Source: Homalodisca vitripennis (taxonomy: Eukaryota; Arthropoda; Insecta; Hemiptera; Cicadellidae). From it: 64,000 nt of DNA. Position 1 is the first letter of the stretch, and each line of letters starts with the position of its first letter. A model generated the notes under the pieces. That model had not been told where the DNA came from. It saw only the letters and a list, made by a program, of their open reading frames with translations, and made no database searches. Shown here piece after piece: positions 47,161 to 58,218 of the stretch. The stretch covers positions 50,098,501 through 50,162,500 of the forward strand of contig NC_060208.1 of assembly GCF_021130785.1 (NCBI RefSeq), written 5' to 3'. The translations under genes were made by a program, and so were the position numbers.

Positions 47161-48360
47161 TGTTTCAATGATCTGAAGCATTCTCATTTTGTGTCTGGTT
47201 TGTTTACAGTGTTATATGTTTATACCATTAAGATGGAGTTGAATAATTGATGCTGAACAATTTACTATAGTAGTCTGAAAGTTATACTCACTGTTTCGAA
47301 GCTAGACGATTAAATTCAGCTTTCTCCATTAAGCTGTAGAAGGAAATTTAGAGCATAGTACTACTACATATTTTTGGTTTTTAAACTAGCATCAAACAAA
47401 ATCTGTATAAAAAATTCTGATTGAAAGTGGTGAAGCTCCAAAATTTTGTATATATGTAGCCTATGTCTATTGTATTGCCTTAATATGAATTAAAGTAAGT
47501 GGTTTATTCAAATTCAGGGTGATTTTACATACTTAGTATATGTTGATGTGGTTTTCTGCACTCAGAAATAACATCACGGGTTTGAAAGGAAAACCATAAA
47601 AATATGATATTTTACTTATTTAGTAATGTCTACAAACCAGTATGGAAAGCGATTAAATGCGGTATTTACTTGCTTATGAAAGTAACATAATGACTGTTCT
47701 TTGTAAAATTTTGAATAGTTATTCTAATTGGATGCTCTGTGGGCTATTCTCATAACTGACCTTCTCATGCAAAATGAATTTAAGGATAATTCATGAAAAT
47801 GAAAATTGTCACTGATTGTCAAGGAACCACTATAAAAATCGTGCCTGTATATCGATTGTACTGCCTAGACTTTATGTGAATTATGTGACCTAGTTTATTT
47901 AAATTCACATTTAATAAACCGCATAATGCGATTAATTTACTGCAACTTCATAAATAGAGTTAGAATTTCTCTTACACTAATAATTTATTGCATTCAAAAG
48001 TATGACTGCTTCAAATGAATTGAAGGGATAAATAATTTGCATTCCCTTGGTAGCAATTAGTATCTAACAAGAGCTGTTAGTCTCTCTCTTTCTCTCGTGA
48101 TTATTTAAATACCTCCTGTAGTATTGTAGATGTAATTGAGTGACCTATTTTAAGTTAAATTCTTAGAATTTAAAATCACACTTCATAACACTTAATTTTA
48201 TATTATAATATTGACAAAAAATTAAATTGACGGTGTTTAGTTTATGCTTACCTATAATTTTAAACCATATATAAGATATGCGTAAATAATAATAGAAATA
48301 GTTCAATACTTAGCAAAATAGTAAAAAATTACGTGTGTATGTTTTATCATATTCTATATA
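47161..48360. other. AT-rich non-coding stretch
   Basis: Nothing recognisable; a short CT-rich run near 48081. Confidence 0.6.
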
Positions 48361-48530
48361 GTGTCCCACGAATAGGTATAACTTTTGATTTTATATTACT
48401 TGTCCATTTATGCGCCGAACATTTCTAAACTCTACACAAATAATAAAGTAGGTTTCAAAAATATTCTGTGAAAATTAAAGTTTCTTAACCACTGTAGAAA
48501 CAAAATGGTGACATATTGAACATTTTACCA
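48361..48530 (+). repeat. Left long terminal inverted repeat
   Basis: About 168 bp, imperfectly complementary to 49762-49929, with small indels. The inner end is near AACATTTTACC. Confidence 0.8.
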
Positions 48531-48711
48531 ATTTGCTTCCTATAAAAATTCATTTTTTGAATTACCTGATTTGATAACTGCAGTTTTGAAGAACAGCTGT
48601 TTAGTAACGCTCATTTATGAAAACAGTAGTTTGATTGAAGAATATTACTTGTGCTATAAAACATAGCCTAACTTCCTCCATTACAGTTTTACTGATATTG
48701 AAGTTCGAGAA

Positions 48712-49660
48712 ATGACTTTTAATGTTGAACAAAAAGTAAAGTGTTGTGCGTGGGTTACCGGTTTTGGCAACATTACAGAAGCAATTAGACAATTAAAAGT
48801 TGATTACCCAGGAGTTGAACCACCTAGCAATCCAACAATAACTAATAGGGAAATCTTTTATTAGAAACTGGAAGTGTCATAAAGTACTCTCGAGGATCAA
48901 ATGAGGTAAGAGAAGTACTAGTATGCACATCAATGCTCCGCTCTGCAGGTAAACCGAAATCACTAAGGAAGGTTGAACTTGAAACTGGTGTTCCAAAGTC
49001 TTCAGCACAGAGAATAATTAAGAAAAACAAAATTAAATTTTACAAAAGTCACCTAGTCCATAATCTTCTTGAAGATGATCCGGACATTTTGTTCTCGTAT
49101 CATTGAGTATTATGAGCTACATCCTAATTGGCATACTCAAATTGTTTTTTCAGACGAGTCCACTTCTACTACAATGGTACTGTAAATAGATATAAGTGTA
49201 ATTATTACAACACTGGTAATCCACACATTCTTGAACAGACTCTACTCAAATCAAAAGGAATAGCAATTACTGTTTGGGCAGCTGTCAGTTGTAATGGAGT
49301 GCTATCTTACAACATTTCAGACAGTACAATGACTGGGTATACTGTAGGTATGAACAGGATTTTAATAAACAAGTCTTGCCTCATTTTACGGTTGCAGAAA
49401 TGGATCAGGCAATCTTCCAACAAATGGTGCTGCTCATTTCGCAAATCCTGTCAAGCGATTAATAAATGACAACCTTCATGGCCGTTGGATTGGTCGTGGA
49501 AGTGATTTTTTAGATTGGCCACACCAATCCCCTGATTTAATTGTGTGTGATTTATTTCTATGGGGTTACTTAAAGGAACAAGTTTATACTTGTAACTTCA
49601 ATAATGATGCGGAATTAAAAAATAAATTTAAGAAGAACTTCTCTGGAAATTGTAGGTTTT
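48712..49660 (+). pseudogene. Mariner-like transposase, degraded
   Basis: From ATG 48712 the product starts MTFNVEQKVKCCAWVTGFGN and ITEAIRQLKVDYPG (a helix-turn-helix region). After frame changes come SAGKPKSLRKVELETGVPKS, SAQRIIKKNKIKFYKSHLVH, the first catalytic site IVFSDEST (Asp at 49153-49155), IAITVWAAVSCNGVLSYNIS and ARMD-like filler. The second site reads NGAAHFA, with Asn (49423-49425) where Asp is expected. The last is DWPHQSPDLIVCDLFLWGYL (Asp at 49534-49536), with 36 residues between positions two and three. Several stops and frameshifts plus the lost second acid mean no activity. The longest open stretch is 49128-49469. Confidence 0.85.
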
Positions 49661-49761
49661 TAATATGCTATGATCTAATTTTCTGACTGAAATTCTTTAT
49701 CTACAATATAGCAAAAATTATTTTACAAAACCAAAAATACTGTTTTTTGTTTTGTTTATAA

Positions 49762-49929
49762 GGTATAGTTTTTCAAAATGCCACCATTTTGTTTCAACAA
49801 TTGCTAAAGAGCTGAAATTTTCACCGAATATTTCCAACACCTATATGATGAATTTTGAAGAGTTTGAAAATGTTTGGTGCATAAATAAGCAATTGAAATA
49901 AAATCAAACGTTTAAACTTCGTGTGACAC
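49762..49929 (-). repeat. Right long terminal inverted repeat
   Basis: Reverse-complement partner of 48361-48530. It lies downstream of the transposase relic. Confidence 0.8.
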
Positions 49930-51058
49930 TCAGTATACTGTATTATATTTGTCTGAGTGAACAAACTTAAAAAATTATGATTTATGTTTGATTTAATAAA
50001 CATCTGTTGTTATAAAAGTAAAAACTTCTAATTAAACTAAAGACTCAAATTTGTTCCTGCATTGATGTGTATAATAGCGTCATATTATTAACCTGTTATA
50101 GTTAATAATCTTACGCGGCCGGTGTCTTTATAGTAATAAAAACATTCGCCTCAGGTTACGTTAAAACATTGTTAACATTTCAAATTTCTTAGAATTTCGG
50201 TATAGCTTTAGCTGAATGAATATGGATCTCTACAGAGATGGCTGAACATGCAAACTACATATATACGTATCTTGTATTTTCTGTATAATCATAAAAAGTA
50301 TATTATTGTTTGTAGGCGATACAATCTGAGTACACAAGTCTGTACATAGAAAGAAGTAGTTAAAATTTAAATTTGATAAATGTTTACCTCGTTAAGTAAT
50401 TTTTATGTCATACTTCTATATAAGATCCTGTAGTTTTAATAGATGATTAAAAGAAATGAAAAATGTTATACAAACCAAAAAATTTAAAGAAGGTTTTCAC
50501 TTTATTACAATTTTTTATCATAGTGTTGAAATAACAACGGTTTTTATTACTTCAGTTGGCCTTACAAAAGCAACAAAAATATCAGATGGTGCTCAAATAT
50601 TTTTATAAATAGGTGACAGTTCCTTTTGATTCATAAGCTTGAATTTATCACTTTGAAAAGTTATTTATATTTTATATATTACCTTATTGTATTTATCAAA
50701 TTGAGTAAAAGTATATTTTGGAGCTCAATCATCTTTCCCACTAACAAACATTAGATTCTTATATAATTCCGCTTTCCGCTTCATAAGTGAAATTAACATT
50801 TTTTCACTAACACTACTTTATTGTTTGTAACTTTGGCGTTTGAAAGAATGAGTCACTTTGCCATATACTAATTTACGAGTTAAACATAGTTTTTGAGAAT
50901 ATGTAGTGAGGCATTACTAGTGGACATTTACGACTTATCTCACTGTCGCACGCGTGAGACCGTAAGTTTTTAGTGTACAAAGAAGAGCGATTGTGAGTAT
51001 TATGTTCATATCACTGGTCCGATATGTTGGCTTTGAAGTTGAGAATTAGCGGTGGAAG
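49930..51058. other. AT-rich non-coding stretch
   Basis: Nothing recognisable. The last ~120 bp are less AT-rich. Confidence 0.6.
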
Positions 51059-51435
51059 TCTTTGGCGTTTGCCGATGATCCTCTCTTGTTTGATGGTTGC
51101 GGTGAGGTGTTCAGTACACTCAGGATTTTATCGATCGCTGACATCACGGAAGAGGCGGACCTTCAATTTAGTCAAGTACAGCGCTTTGGTTTGCCGATGA
51201 TCCTCTCTTGTTTGATGGTTGCAGTGAGGTGTTCCGTACACTGAGGATTTTATCGATCGCTGACATCACGGAAGAGGCGGACCTTCAATTTAGTAAAGTA
51301 CAGCGCTTTGGTTTGCCGATGATCCTCTCTTGTTTGATGGTTGCAGTGAGGTGTTCCGTACACTCAGGATTTTATCGATCGCTGACATCACGGAAGAGGC
51401 GGACCTTCAATTTAGTAAAGTACAGAGCTTTGGTT
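51059..51435 (+). repeat. Tandem repeat, 122-bp unit, three copies
   Basis: TTGCCGATGATCCTCTCTTG recurs at 122-bp spacing (51069, 51191, 51313), followed each time by TTTGATGGTTGC and GATTTTATCGATCGCTGACA. Copies differ at only a few bases. 122 is not a multiple of three, so the frames crossing the array are by-products. The unit is clearly less AT-rich than its flanks. Confidence 0.95.
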
Positions 51436-53099
51436 ATCGTTTATGTGCATGTGTTTTATAACCACCATCTGGGGGTCTTATTCCCAAGATATATTTTATT
51501 GACATTTCCTCGTTCAGGACTGAGAAGAATTTTTCACACTCAATATTTAAAGAAGCAAGGTGGATTTTTAATGATTTAATATTATAAATAATAAATGATT
51601 GAAAATTAACCTGAAGATTGGACACTAACATGCAATGCATAGCAAATAAGTAAAATGTTGTACCCGGGATACAAATGTAACTGACCAAAGTAAATTTCGC
51701 AATCACAATTTAAAATTGTTTTATACTATAAATCTATGTTAATAGTAAACTCACCATTTTATTAGAATAATGCACTTCGTGAAGTATTCAGTTAAAGTTA
51801 CGTAGATTTGTTATTAATAATGAAATCAGCAATACATTTATTACAATTCAATATAATATTTACCTAATAAACTAAAGTGAGATATAAAAATTGTGAGACT
51901 GTAGATGAGTTTTAACATATCTAAAAATAATAATTTTTTTACCAAAGTATTATTGTAAATGACTGTTTATGTATGTGTATGTTTTACTTATTTCTTAATT
52001 ACACATTCGATTGTTTTTTCTTAAAGTCATGTGCAATATTTCAAGACAAACTCGTTTGTTTGGTGAGCCACAAAGTGTGGAAACAAAAACAGTTTATACA
52101 CTCCATTTCCTCCCTTCTGTCACTTTAGGGGTTGTGACGGGGGAGGGCAGAGTAAGTGGTGAAAGGGGGTAGTCATCACACTGAGATTATCACTTCCATC
52201 ACTTCCAAACTTCGCCCTGATCCTCTGAGTGTCACAGCTCAGGCACGTGGTTGAAGCTGATATAAGAGTTGCTCCATTGCTCAATAAGGAAAGTAGATAA
52301 CCTTTATATATTTTTTCAAGGGCATTCAAACATAATTTTATATAACTAAGCAGCAATATTCACAATATTTAATTTATGTGAGCAAGGCTTTAAATAAAGA
52401 AATGTTTGGCTCTCCAATTTCTAAAAATGCAAATAATAGAGAACATTTTCTAATATAATACTTACATCCAAGTGAGCTCATCGAGCTAGTCTAACAATAA
52501 AGATTATACCGTTCAAAACGCTGCATCTGATGCAATGGTCAGAGACGTCATCATGTCAGCTTATTCCAGGGACTAGTATACGAGTGTAATCACACTACAG
52601 ACATCGGTGATTCCTCTAACAATGGCTATGACGACACTCCATGTTTGTTTATTCATTACATGCAGCGCAATCTTTCACACCATTGCCAACGTCACCAGTC
52701 AACTGGTGTGTGTCTGATTACTGTTTGAACACATACACTGTTGAACAAACTCAAAATATGTGTAATAATAATAAATATATTTTTAATGATCAGGAAAATA
52801 CATTTAACAATAAAAAGATCTCTAAACTAATGGGGATCAGCCTCAATACAGGAAGTTTTATTTAAAGACCAGTTATACAAATTTAGTTTTTAATTTATTT
52901 TTAAGAAATATTTATAGTTTGATCATTTTATATGAAGGAAAATAGTTAAATCTTAATTCGTGGCTTTCCGAACCTTGGTTGGCTTATAGAGATAGGGATT
53001 GATTCAAGTTTTCCATTCTTACGTATTGTTCTAATTTATATTTTAGTTTAAAGTATTAGCTTATATGCAATCGTAATGTATCTGGAATAGAGTCAGTTT
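51436..53099. other. AT-rich non-coding stretch
   Basis: A less AT-rich patch at 52125-52260 has no sustained frame. Otherwise nothing recognisable. Confidence 0.55.
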
Positions 53100-53680
53100 T
53101 TTGGTATTTGGAAGTTTTTTATTGTTATCATCTGTTATTTATAAAACAATTAAATTTGCAACCCTAGAGGAATTGTATTTTGTTTTCAAATATCTCGATG
53201 TCCCAAAAAGTTTGAATTTGACATGCAGTCGTATCTTATACTCTCAAAAGATATATAAAGGATTTTACATGAAATTAAACCATCCATTGCAGTTAAAATG
53301 GAGTTCCCCAGTGTCATATAACGTTGAAATGTGACACATATGTCTCATAGTCTCATCATAAAAAGAAAAGATTTCTCATACAGATCAAACATTCATAGGG
53401 TAGAAGTAGGGTTGCAACTCCAAGAAGAACTATATTTTGGTTTTCATTTTCTTAATGGTCTACTAATATGCTCTCAATGAACACAGTAAATATTTTTTAT
53501 AAATAGGTTTAATTTAGGATTCATTTTATTGGAGGTGAAATGGGGTTGTAACCCTTTGAAGAACTTTACTTTTTCTTCTGCTTCCAGCTATCCAAGAAAG
53601 GTGAAATTTGAAGTACATTCCTAGTAAGCTCTACACAGACCACCGGTACCGGAAATAGAGTGCAATGGCCAGAAGTAGAA
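53100..53680 (+). repeat. Diverged repeat array related to 11100-11300
   Basis: Three diverged occurrences of a unit with GGTTGCAACYC-like sequence, GAACTATATTTTG, TTTTCAAATATCT, and TCCAAGAAAG-TGAAATTTGA: 53155-53225, 53405-53475 and 53540-53615. A 77-codon frame at 53101-53334 lies on the first unit and is not counted as a gene. Confidence 0.55.
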
Positions 53681-53762
53681 CTTTTTATACACGATGTATG
53701 TATTTCTTGATCAGGGCAAGGCAAACTCGTTTAAGAACTCTTACAGCGTCGAAAATTCCTTT

Positions 53763-54101
53763 GACTGGAAGTAGATGATTCCTATGACTGGAAGTAGATG
53801 ATTCCTATGACTGGAAGTAGATGATTCCTATGACTGGAAGTAGATGATTCCTATGACTGGAAGTAGATGATTCCTATGACTGGAAGTAGATGATTCCTAT
53901 GACTGGAAGTAGATGATTCCTATGACTGGAAGTAGATGATTCCTATGACTGGAAGTAGATGATTTCCTATGACTGGAAGTAGATGATTCCTATGACTGGA
54001 AGTAGATGATTCCTATGACTGGAAGTAGATGATTCCTATGACTGGAAGTAGATGCTTCCTATGAATGGAAATAGATGCTTCCTATGAATGGAAATAGATG
54101 C
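53763..54101 (+). repeat. Minisatellite, 23-bp unit, 14 full copies plus a partial
   Basis: GACTGGAAGTAGATGATTCC followed by TAT, repeated head to tail. Units 1-12 are almost identical apart from one extra T near 53964. Unit 13 has GATGCTTCC; units 14 and 15 add GAATGGAAATAG. Variants therefore sit at one edge while the interior is homogeneous. Confidence 0.97.
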
Positions 54102-55453
54102 CCAAATAAGACTTTTCAGGCCTATCTATACATGTATTGTCTGGATTATGGCAACAATACAAACGATACTACGGTATCATTATTACCATAGCCCAGAGTA
54201 TATTGCAATAGCAGGAAGTAGCCGTTATACTTCAGACTAATTATTGTCTCGTATATACTTTACTGGTAGGGACATCATGCGAACGCTACCACGCCACCTA
54301 AAATAGACTGGAAATACATTATAGTGGTTAGAAGTAACTTTTATGGCTAAAGGAACTTTAGGATCTATGTATATACAGCAACAATACAAACACTACTACA
54401 GCACTGAATATTATTTGTACTCAAATATCTACAGAGCATAGTTTCTAATTATCAGACCGTGATGAGACAAATCGATTTTGTCAGTCGCATTTGAGATATT
54501 TATCTCCTAATGCTATATATCTCTCCACCACTGAGGAACTCAAGTATGTTGTGAGTACAAAGTACGATGGCCAGATAGAATCCTTTGGGATAGACTTAAA
54601 ATTAGTCTACATTTTTACAGCTTTTTATGTTTAAGGAAGGTGATGAGGCTCGTGCTAGTAAGCAGGACTGTGGGCTAATATGAAATATCCATTACCTTTC
54701 TGTCCGCTTTGTATGTTGGACACCATGGGGTAGTTGCTTAGAGAATCTTCAGATCGAGACTCAGGAAATCAATTATGGACAGTATTAACTTATCACTAAA
54801 ACAGTAAAGATTTAGAGCGAAGCGATCTACATGATAAATGGGGAACATAGAACTAAATGCCACTCCCATGACGTCACGTCGCCCTAGGCGTGAGTGCTGC
54901 CTGTAACTTAGGTTTGAGAAATGCCTTTAATTCTGTGAGGCGAGTTGAGACACTACCTAGATTTTTGTCAATAATTTGTAAACCTAAGTGGCAAACGAGT
55001 GCAGCTTATTATGGAAGTCTCATGTTATTGAAACTTTCTCTGTTAAGCTTACACAGATTCGTCTATGTTGGTCATGTTTAGTGTTACTGTATCACTTAGA
55101 TAGAAGTTCCAGGCCTGTCGTTGTTATGGCAAGTTACGTTTCATGTTGAGATACAGGAAAATGGGGACAAGACTACCAAAATCCCAAGTATCTGATACTT
55201 AAGCTCAAGACAAGAATACAGAAATAATGCTGATGCCCAATGAAAGAGGGATCAGAGTACACCACGATCGTAAATGTCCAGAGACTTTGATTAAGTTTTA
55301 AAGTAAGGATATCAGATTTTGGTATTTCTAGATAAGCCGGCAAATGCTAAAGTTTGATCGCTATAGGACGTAGCATCCAGGTTTTTCTAATATATGTTCT
55401 GCAAAACTTGTGATCCTAATAACCATTAAAGTCCGCGCGCTTTCAGTGATTAC
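54102..55453. other. Non-coding stretch, slightly less AT-rich
   Basis: No gene recognised. A TGACGTCA palindrome (54869-54876) is a CRE consensus, followed by a short GC-richer patch and a chance 63-codon frame. Confidence 0.5.
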
Positions 55454-55504
55454 GTTACTGTGGAAATAACTGGTGCACCAACCTCACGTTATTTCCACAG
55501 TAAC
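55454..55504. repeat. Perfect 17-bp inverted repeat (hairpin)
   Basis: GTTACTGTGGAAATAAC (55454-55470) and its exact reverse complement (55488-55504) flank a 17-nt loop that itself holds TGGTGCACCA. Short partial pairing (CAGTG) may continue outside. Confidence 0.9.
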
Positions 55505-55849
55505 TGCACTTTGCACTGTTGCACTGTGCACTCTAGAGGCTTTAAAGAGCCAGTCAATCCAGTGACCACAGGTTTACAACTGCAAGTAAAACTATCGCGA
55601 CCTAGTTTCTTCCAATCTATTATTTAATACTCAACTAAATAAGTCTAATTCAGAAAGATCATTAGTGTGTAATAATACGTTACGGTTAATTAAGATACTA
55701 TTAAAAAGTTTAAATTTATCTGTATAAAAGTAAGCATTAGATTTATTTTATACGCTGTAAAATTTAATAATGGTTATATATATTTATGTGGCCACTATAA
55801 TATAAATAGGCAGCATATTGTAGCTTCAGTTAAGTTTTTAAATGCTTCT
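55505..55849. other. AT-rich non-coding stretch
   Basis: Begins with a short GCACTTTGCACTGTTGCACT run; otherwise nothing recognisable. Confidence 0.55.
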
Positions 55850-55928
55850 ATGTGTTTATATATATTTTTAATATATATATATATAATAAATAAATATATA
55901 ATAATATATTTATTATAAATACATAATA

Positions 55929-55982
<54 letters not shown>

Positions 55983-55985
55983 AGA
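55850..55985. repeat. AT-only low-complexity tract with (TA)n
   Basis: Mostly A and T, ending in a long TA dinucleotide run from about 55936. Confidence 0.9.
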
Positions 55986-57119
55986 CCAAACGTTCTTAGC
56001 AATACTTTACTCCAAATCACATGACAATGTTTGTCCAGGTAATACTAAAAATCATAGTAGATGAAATCTAGAGTGTCTAGACATATAGATTTATGTGATA
56101 AAAATATATTGTGTCTGAGAGTGTGAGATAAACATGCTTTATGATATGAGGACAAGTGTAATAATACGCGAGTAATGCAACAGAACAATATAATGAAACG
56201 TCTAATTTTCTCATGATGATGTTGCGGAATCTCGGAGACCTATATTACACAATAACTTCGGAGAGCCAGAAATATTTTAAGCAACTATCTGCAATAGCAA
56301 CTGTTTGGCAAGCAGCTGGCGCATGATTTCATTACACTCATTTTGAACACTTGGAGACTTTAACGGGAGTTTCTTAATGTAAAGTGCCAACTAATGGACT
56401 GGTATAAAGTTATTGAAAGTGGTTGTCATTTTTGAACATTTAAAAACAGATAGAATTTGAATTATTGATAACGTTATCGTGTTAAATCAATCAATCTTTT
56501 ACTGAGTAATCGAGCTTTATAACTGTTTATTGTCAATAATTTATAATACATTCTTAAATCATAGCGACAATAATAAAAATAAAAAATAATTGGTATTTAA
56601 TACGATGTAGGAAAATACTAATAAAGATACGCATTCACTTAAAAATAATATGCGTTTTTTTGAGATACTACGGATATATTGATCATAATGTATAACGCAA
56701 ACTGTAATGTTTACTAAAATAATGTGAGGTTATGTCTGAGTATTTATTTTTTTAACTTCACGATTACATTCCGCAGTATTGTGACGTTTATTTTGGGTGT
56801 TTTGGAGGTATTGACACACGCTATTTGTATTATTTAACATTTCGTTAATAACGAAAAGATAATGAAAAAAGAATTATTAACCCATATTGTACCATTTTTG
56901 AGATGTACGCTGGTTCAATACACATTTCCCATATAGTACTTAATAAAAAGGAGGTCTGTATAAATAAAGTTAAGATTTAACACAATCTTATTATGTTTGG
57001 TTATGTCAAATACACCTGACACAAGTAATTAAAAGTTTCTAAAACTAATATAACTTGAAATAAACCACTAACTGAATTCTCTCAGGGAACACTCAAAGCG
57101 TGTATTTAATGTTGCATTT
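55986..57119. other. AT-rich non-coding stretch
   Basis: Nothing recognisable. Confidence 0.6.
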
Positions 57120-57260
57120 TAACAATAAGTAAAGTTTTAATAGAGTCAGATAGGGAGTAAATTAGTGATAGGGAAAAATAATTACAAAAGTCGTGTAATG
57201 ACCGGCCGTATCTGCAAGTCCTCTTTACGCTGTAATTGTAGTGAAAATTACAGCGGTGTT
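57120..57260 (+). repeat. Dispersed repeat family C, copy 3
   Basis: Contains AATAAGTAAAGTTTTAATAG, ATTACAAAAGTCGTG and AATGACCGGCCGTATCTGCA. Confidence 0.65.
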
Positions 57261-57981
57261 ATTTCCAATTGAAGTGTTAAGGCATTGTAACTCGATCTTT
57301 AGATAAATAAATACAATTATTAAGTCCTTTTATCCATATTTGAAACACTTGTAATACGAAACGCTTAACGAAAACATTTCTACATTTACATACACTTTTT
57401 TTCCATATCCCAAATACTTCATTATTTCTTATAAAAGTAAAGTTATACAGAACAGAATATATTACATTAATATTAAATTTGCAATGCAAGGTTAACTTCA
57501 CTTTATAAGTGTAATGCCATAATTTTAAAGACATGATAAAACTTGATCACCTAATTACAAGAGATGTGTGTACATTGAATATCCCAAGGAAATCTAATTT
57601 CCCTTTGAATTACCGGTAGTTAAAGCCCCGAGTCCCTAATTATAGACGGGAACCAGGAATAATGTACCACATAAAGTAATTAATGGATGACTAGAGCATT
57701 ATTTTGTTTACAACAAATTTCTGAACTGGAGATTATTGTATACCTTTCTTTAAAATCGACTTAGAACTAGAACATTATAAACTTTGATTTTTTCGTTACA
57801 TGCAATTGGATTATTGTCTCCCATACAAAGAAAAACTGCTGTAATACTTATTATTATTAACAAAAACTTGGTCTAAATGCTCATTCTACGAAATAATCTG
57901 GCACAGCTTACCATATTCTTATTATTCATCCTTAGAATTAGAATGCTGCTAATATAAATGGAATGGAAAAGAATGCACGGC
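57261..57981. other. AT-rich non-coding stretch
   Basis: Nothing recognisable. Confidence 0.6.
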
Positions 57982-58150
57982 TTTATTTATTTTTTTTTTT
58001 TAAAGGAGAAGCCGATCTCCTTTTATGCCTTATCCTGCCCGTCCTCATGGGCCACTGGCCTGTGCGAGGATCTTATCAAACAGAATAAGGGGGAGAGGCG
58101 ATACAGTACAAGGTCGATGGTACTGATAAAAAGTGCAACGGTCACAGACA

Positions 58151-58161
58151 GGATTCGAACC
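58151..58161 (-). promoter_or_regulatory. RNA polymerase III B box of the SINE
   Basis: GGTTCGAATCC, an exact match to the consensus. Confidence 0.85.
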
Positions 58162-58202
58162 TGCGCTATCGCTAACTCAGGCTCAAAGTCCAACGTCTTA
58201 GA

Positions 58203-58213
58203 CCACTCGGCCA
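58203..58213 (-). promoter_or_regulatory. RNA polymerase III A box of the SINE
   Basis: TGGCCGAGTGG, an exact match to TRGCNNAGTGG. Confidence 0.85.
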
Positions 58214-58218
58214 TCGGC

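Larger units (their letters stand above)
48361..49929 (+). mobile_element. Mariner-like transposon with long (about 168 bp) inverted repeats
   Basis: Ends begin GTGTCCCACGAA (left) and GTGTCACACGAA (right, reverse complement). The similarity continues inward through TTTGATTTTAT, TTTATGC-CC-AACATTT, AATATTC-GTGAAAATT, and GAAACAAAATGGTG-CAT. The enclosed plus-strand frame is a broken transposase. TA precedes the left end (48359-48360), but the exact right boundary and a TA there are uncertain. About 1.57 kb in all. The family differs from the element at 7116: the ends share no sequence and the proteins are only distantly alike. Confidence 0.82.
57982..58218 (-). mobile_element. SINE with a tRNA-Ser-like head
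   Basis: On the minus strand the element starts GCCGATGGCCGAGTGGTC, carrying an exact A box (TGGCCGAGTGG) and, 41 nt further, an exact B box (GGTTCGAATCC). The head resembles a serine tRNA: a class II-like D arm, GTTGGACTTTGAG around a UGA-like anticodon, and GCGCAGGTTCGAATCCTGTC. The 5' acceptor strand has no complementary 3' strand, so it is not a working tRNA. A body of about 150 nt follows and ends in an A-rich tail (T run at 57990-58001 on the plus strand). RNA polymerase III would transcribe it; mobility would rely on a LINE. I found no clear target duplication, so the exact ends are approximate. Confidence 0.8.

Noticed and set aside
51062..51579. Small proteins across the 122-bp array
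   Set aside because: Frames are produced by near-identical repeat units whose length is not a multiple of three; no domain is present.
53763..54101. CRISPR-like array
   Set aside because: The units abut with no unique spacers, and the genome is eukaryotic; it is a minisatellite.
54869..54876. CRE (TGACGTCA) promoter
   Set aside because: A single 8-base consensus with no recognisable gene start nearby is not enough.
58141..58218. Functional tRNA gene on the minus strand
   Set aside because: A and B boxes are exact, but the 5' acceptor strand GCCGATG has no complementary 3' strand, the anticodon stem pairs poorly, and a body with an A-rich tail follows. A SINE explains all of this.
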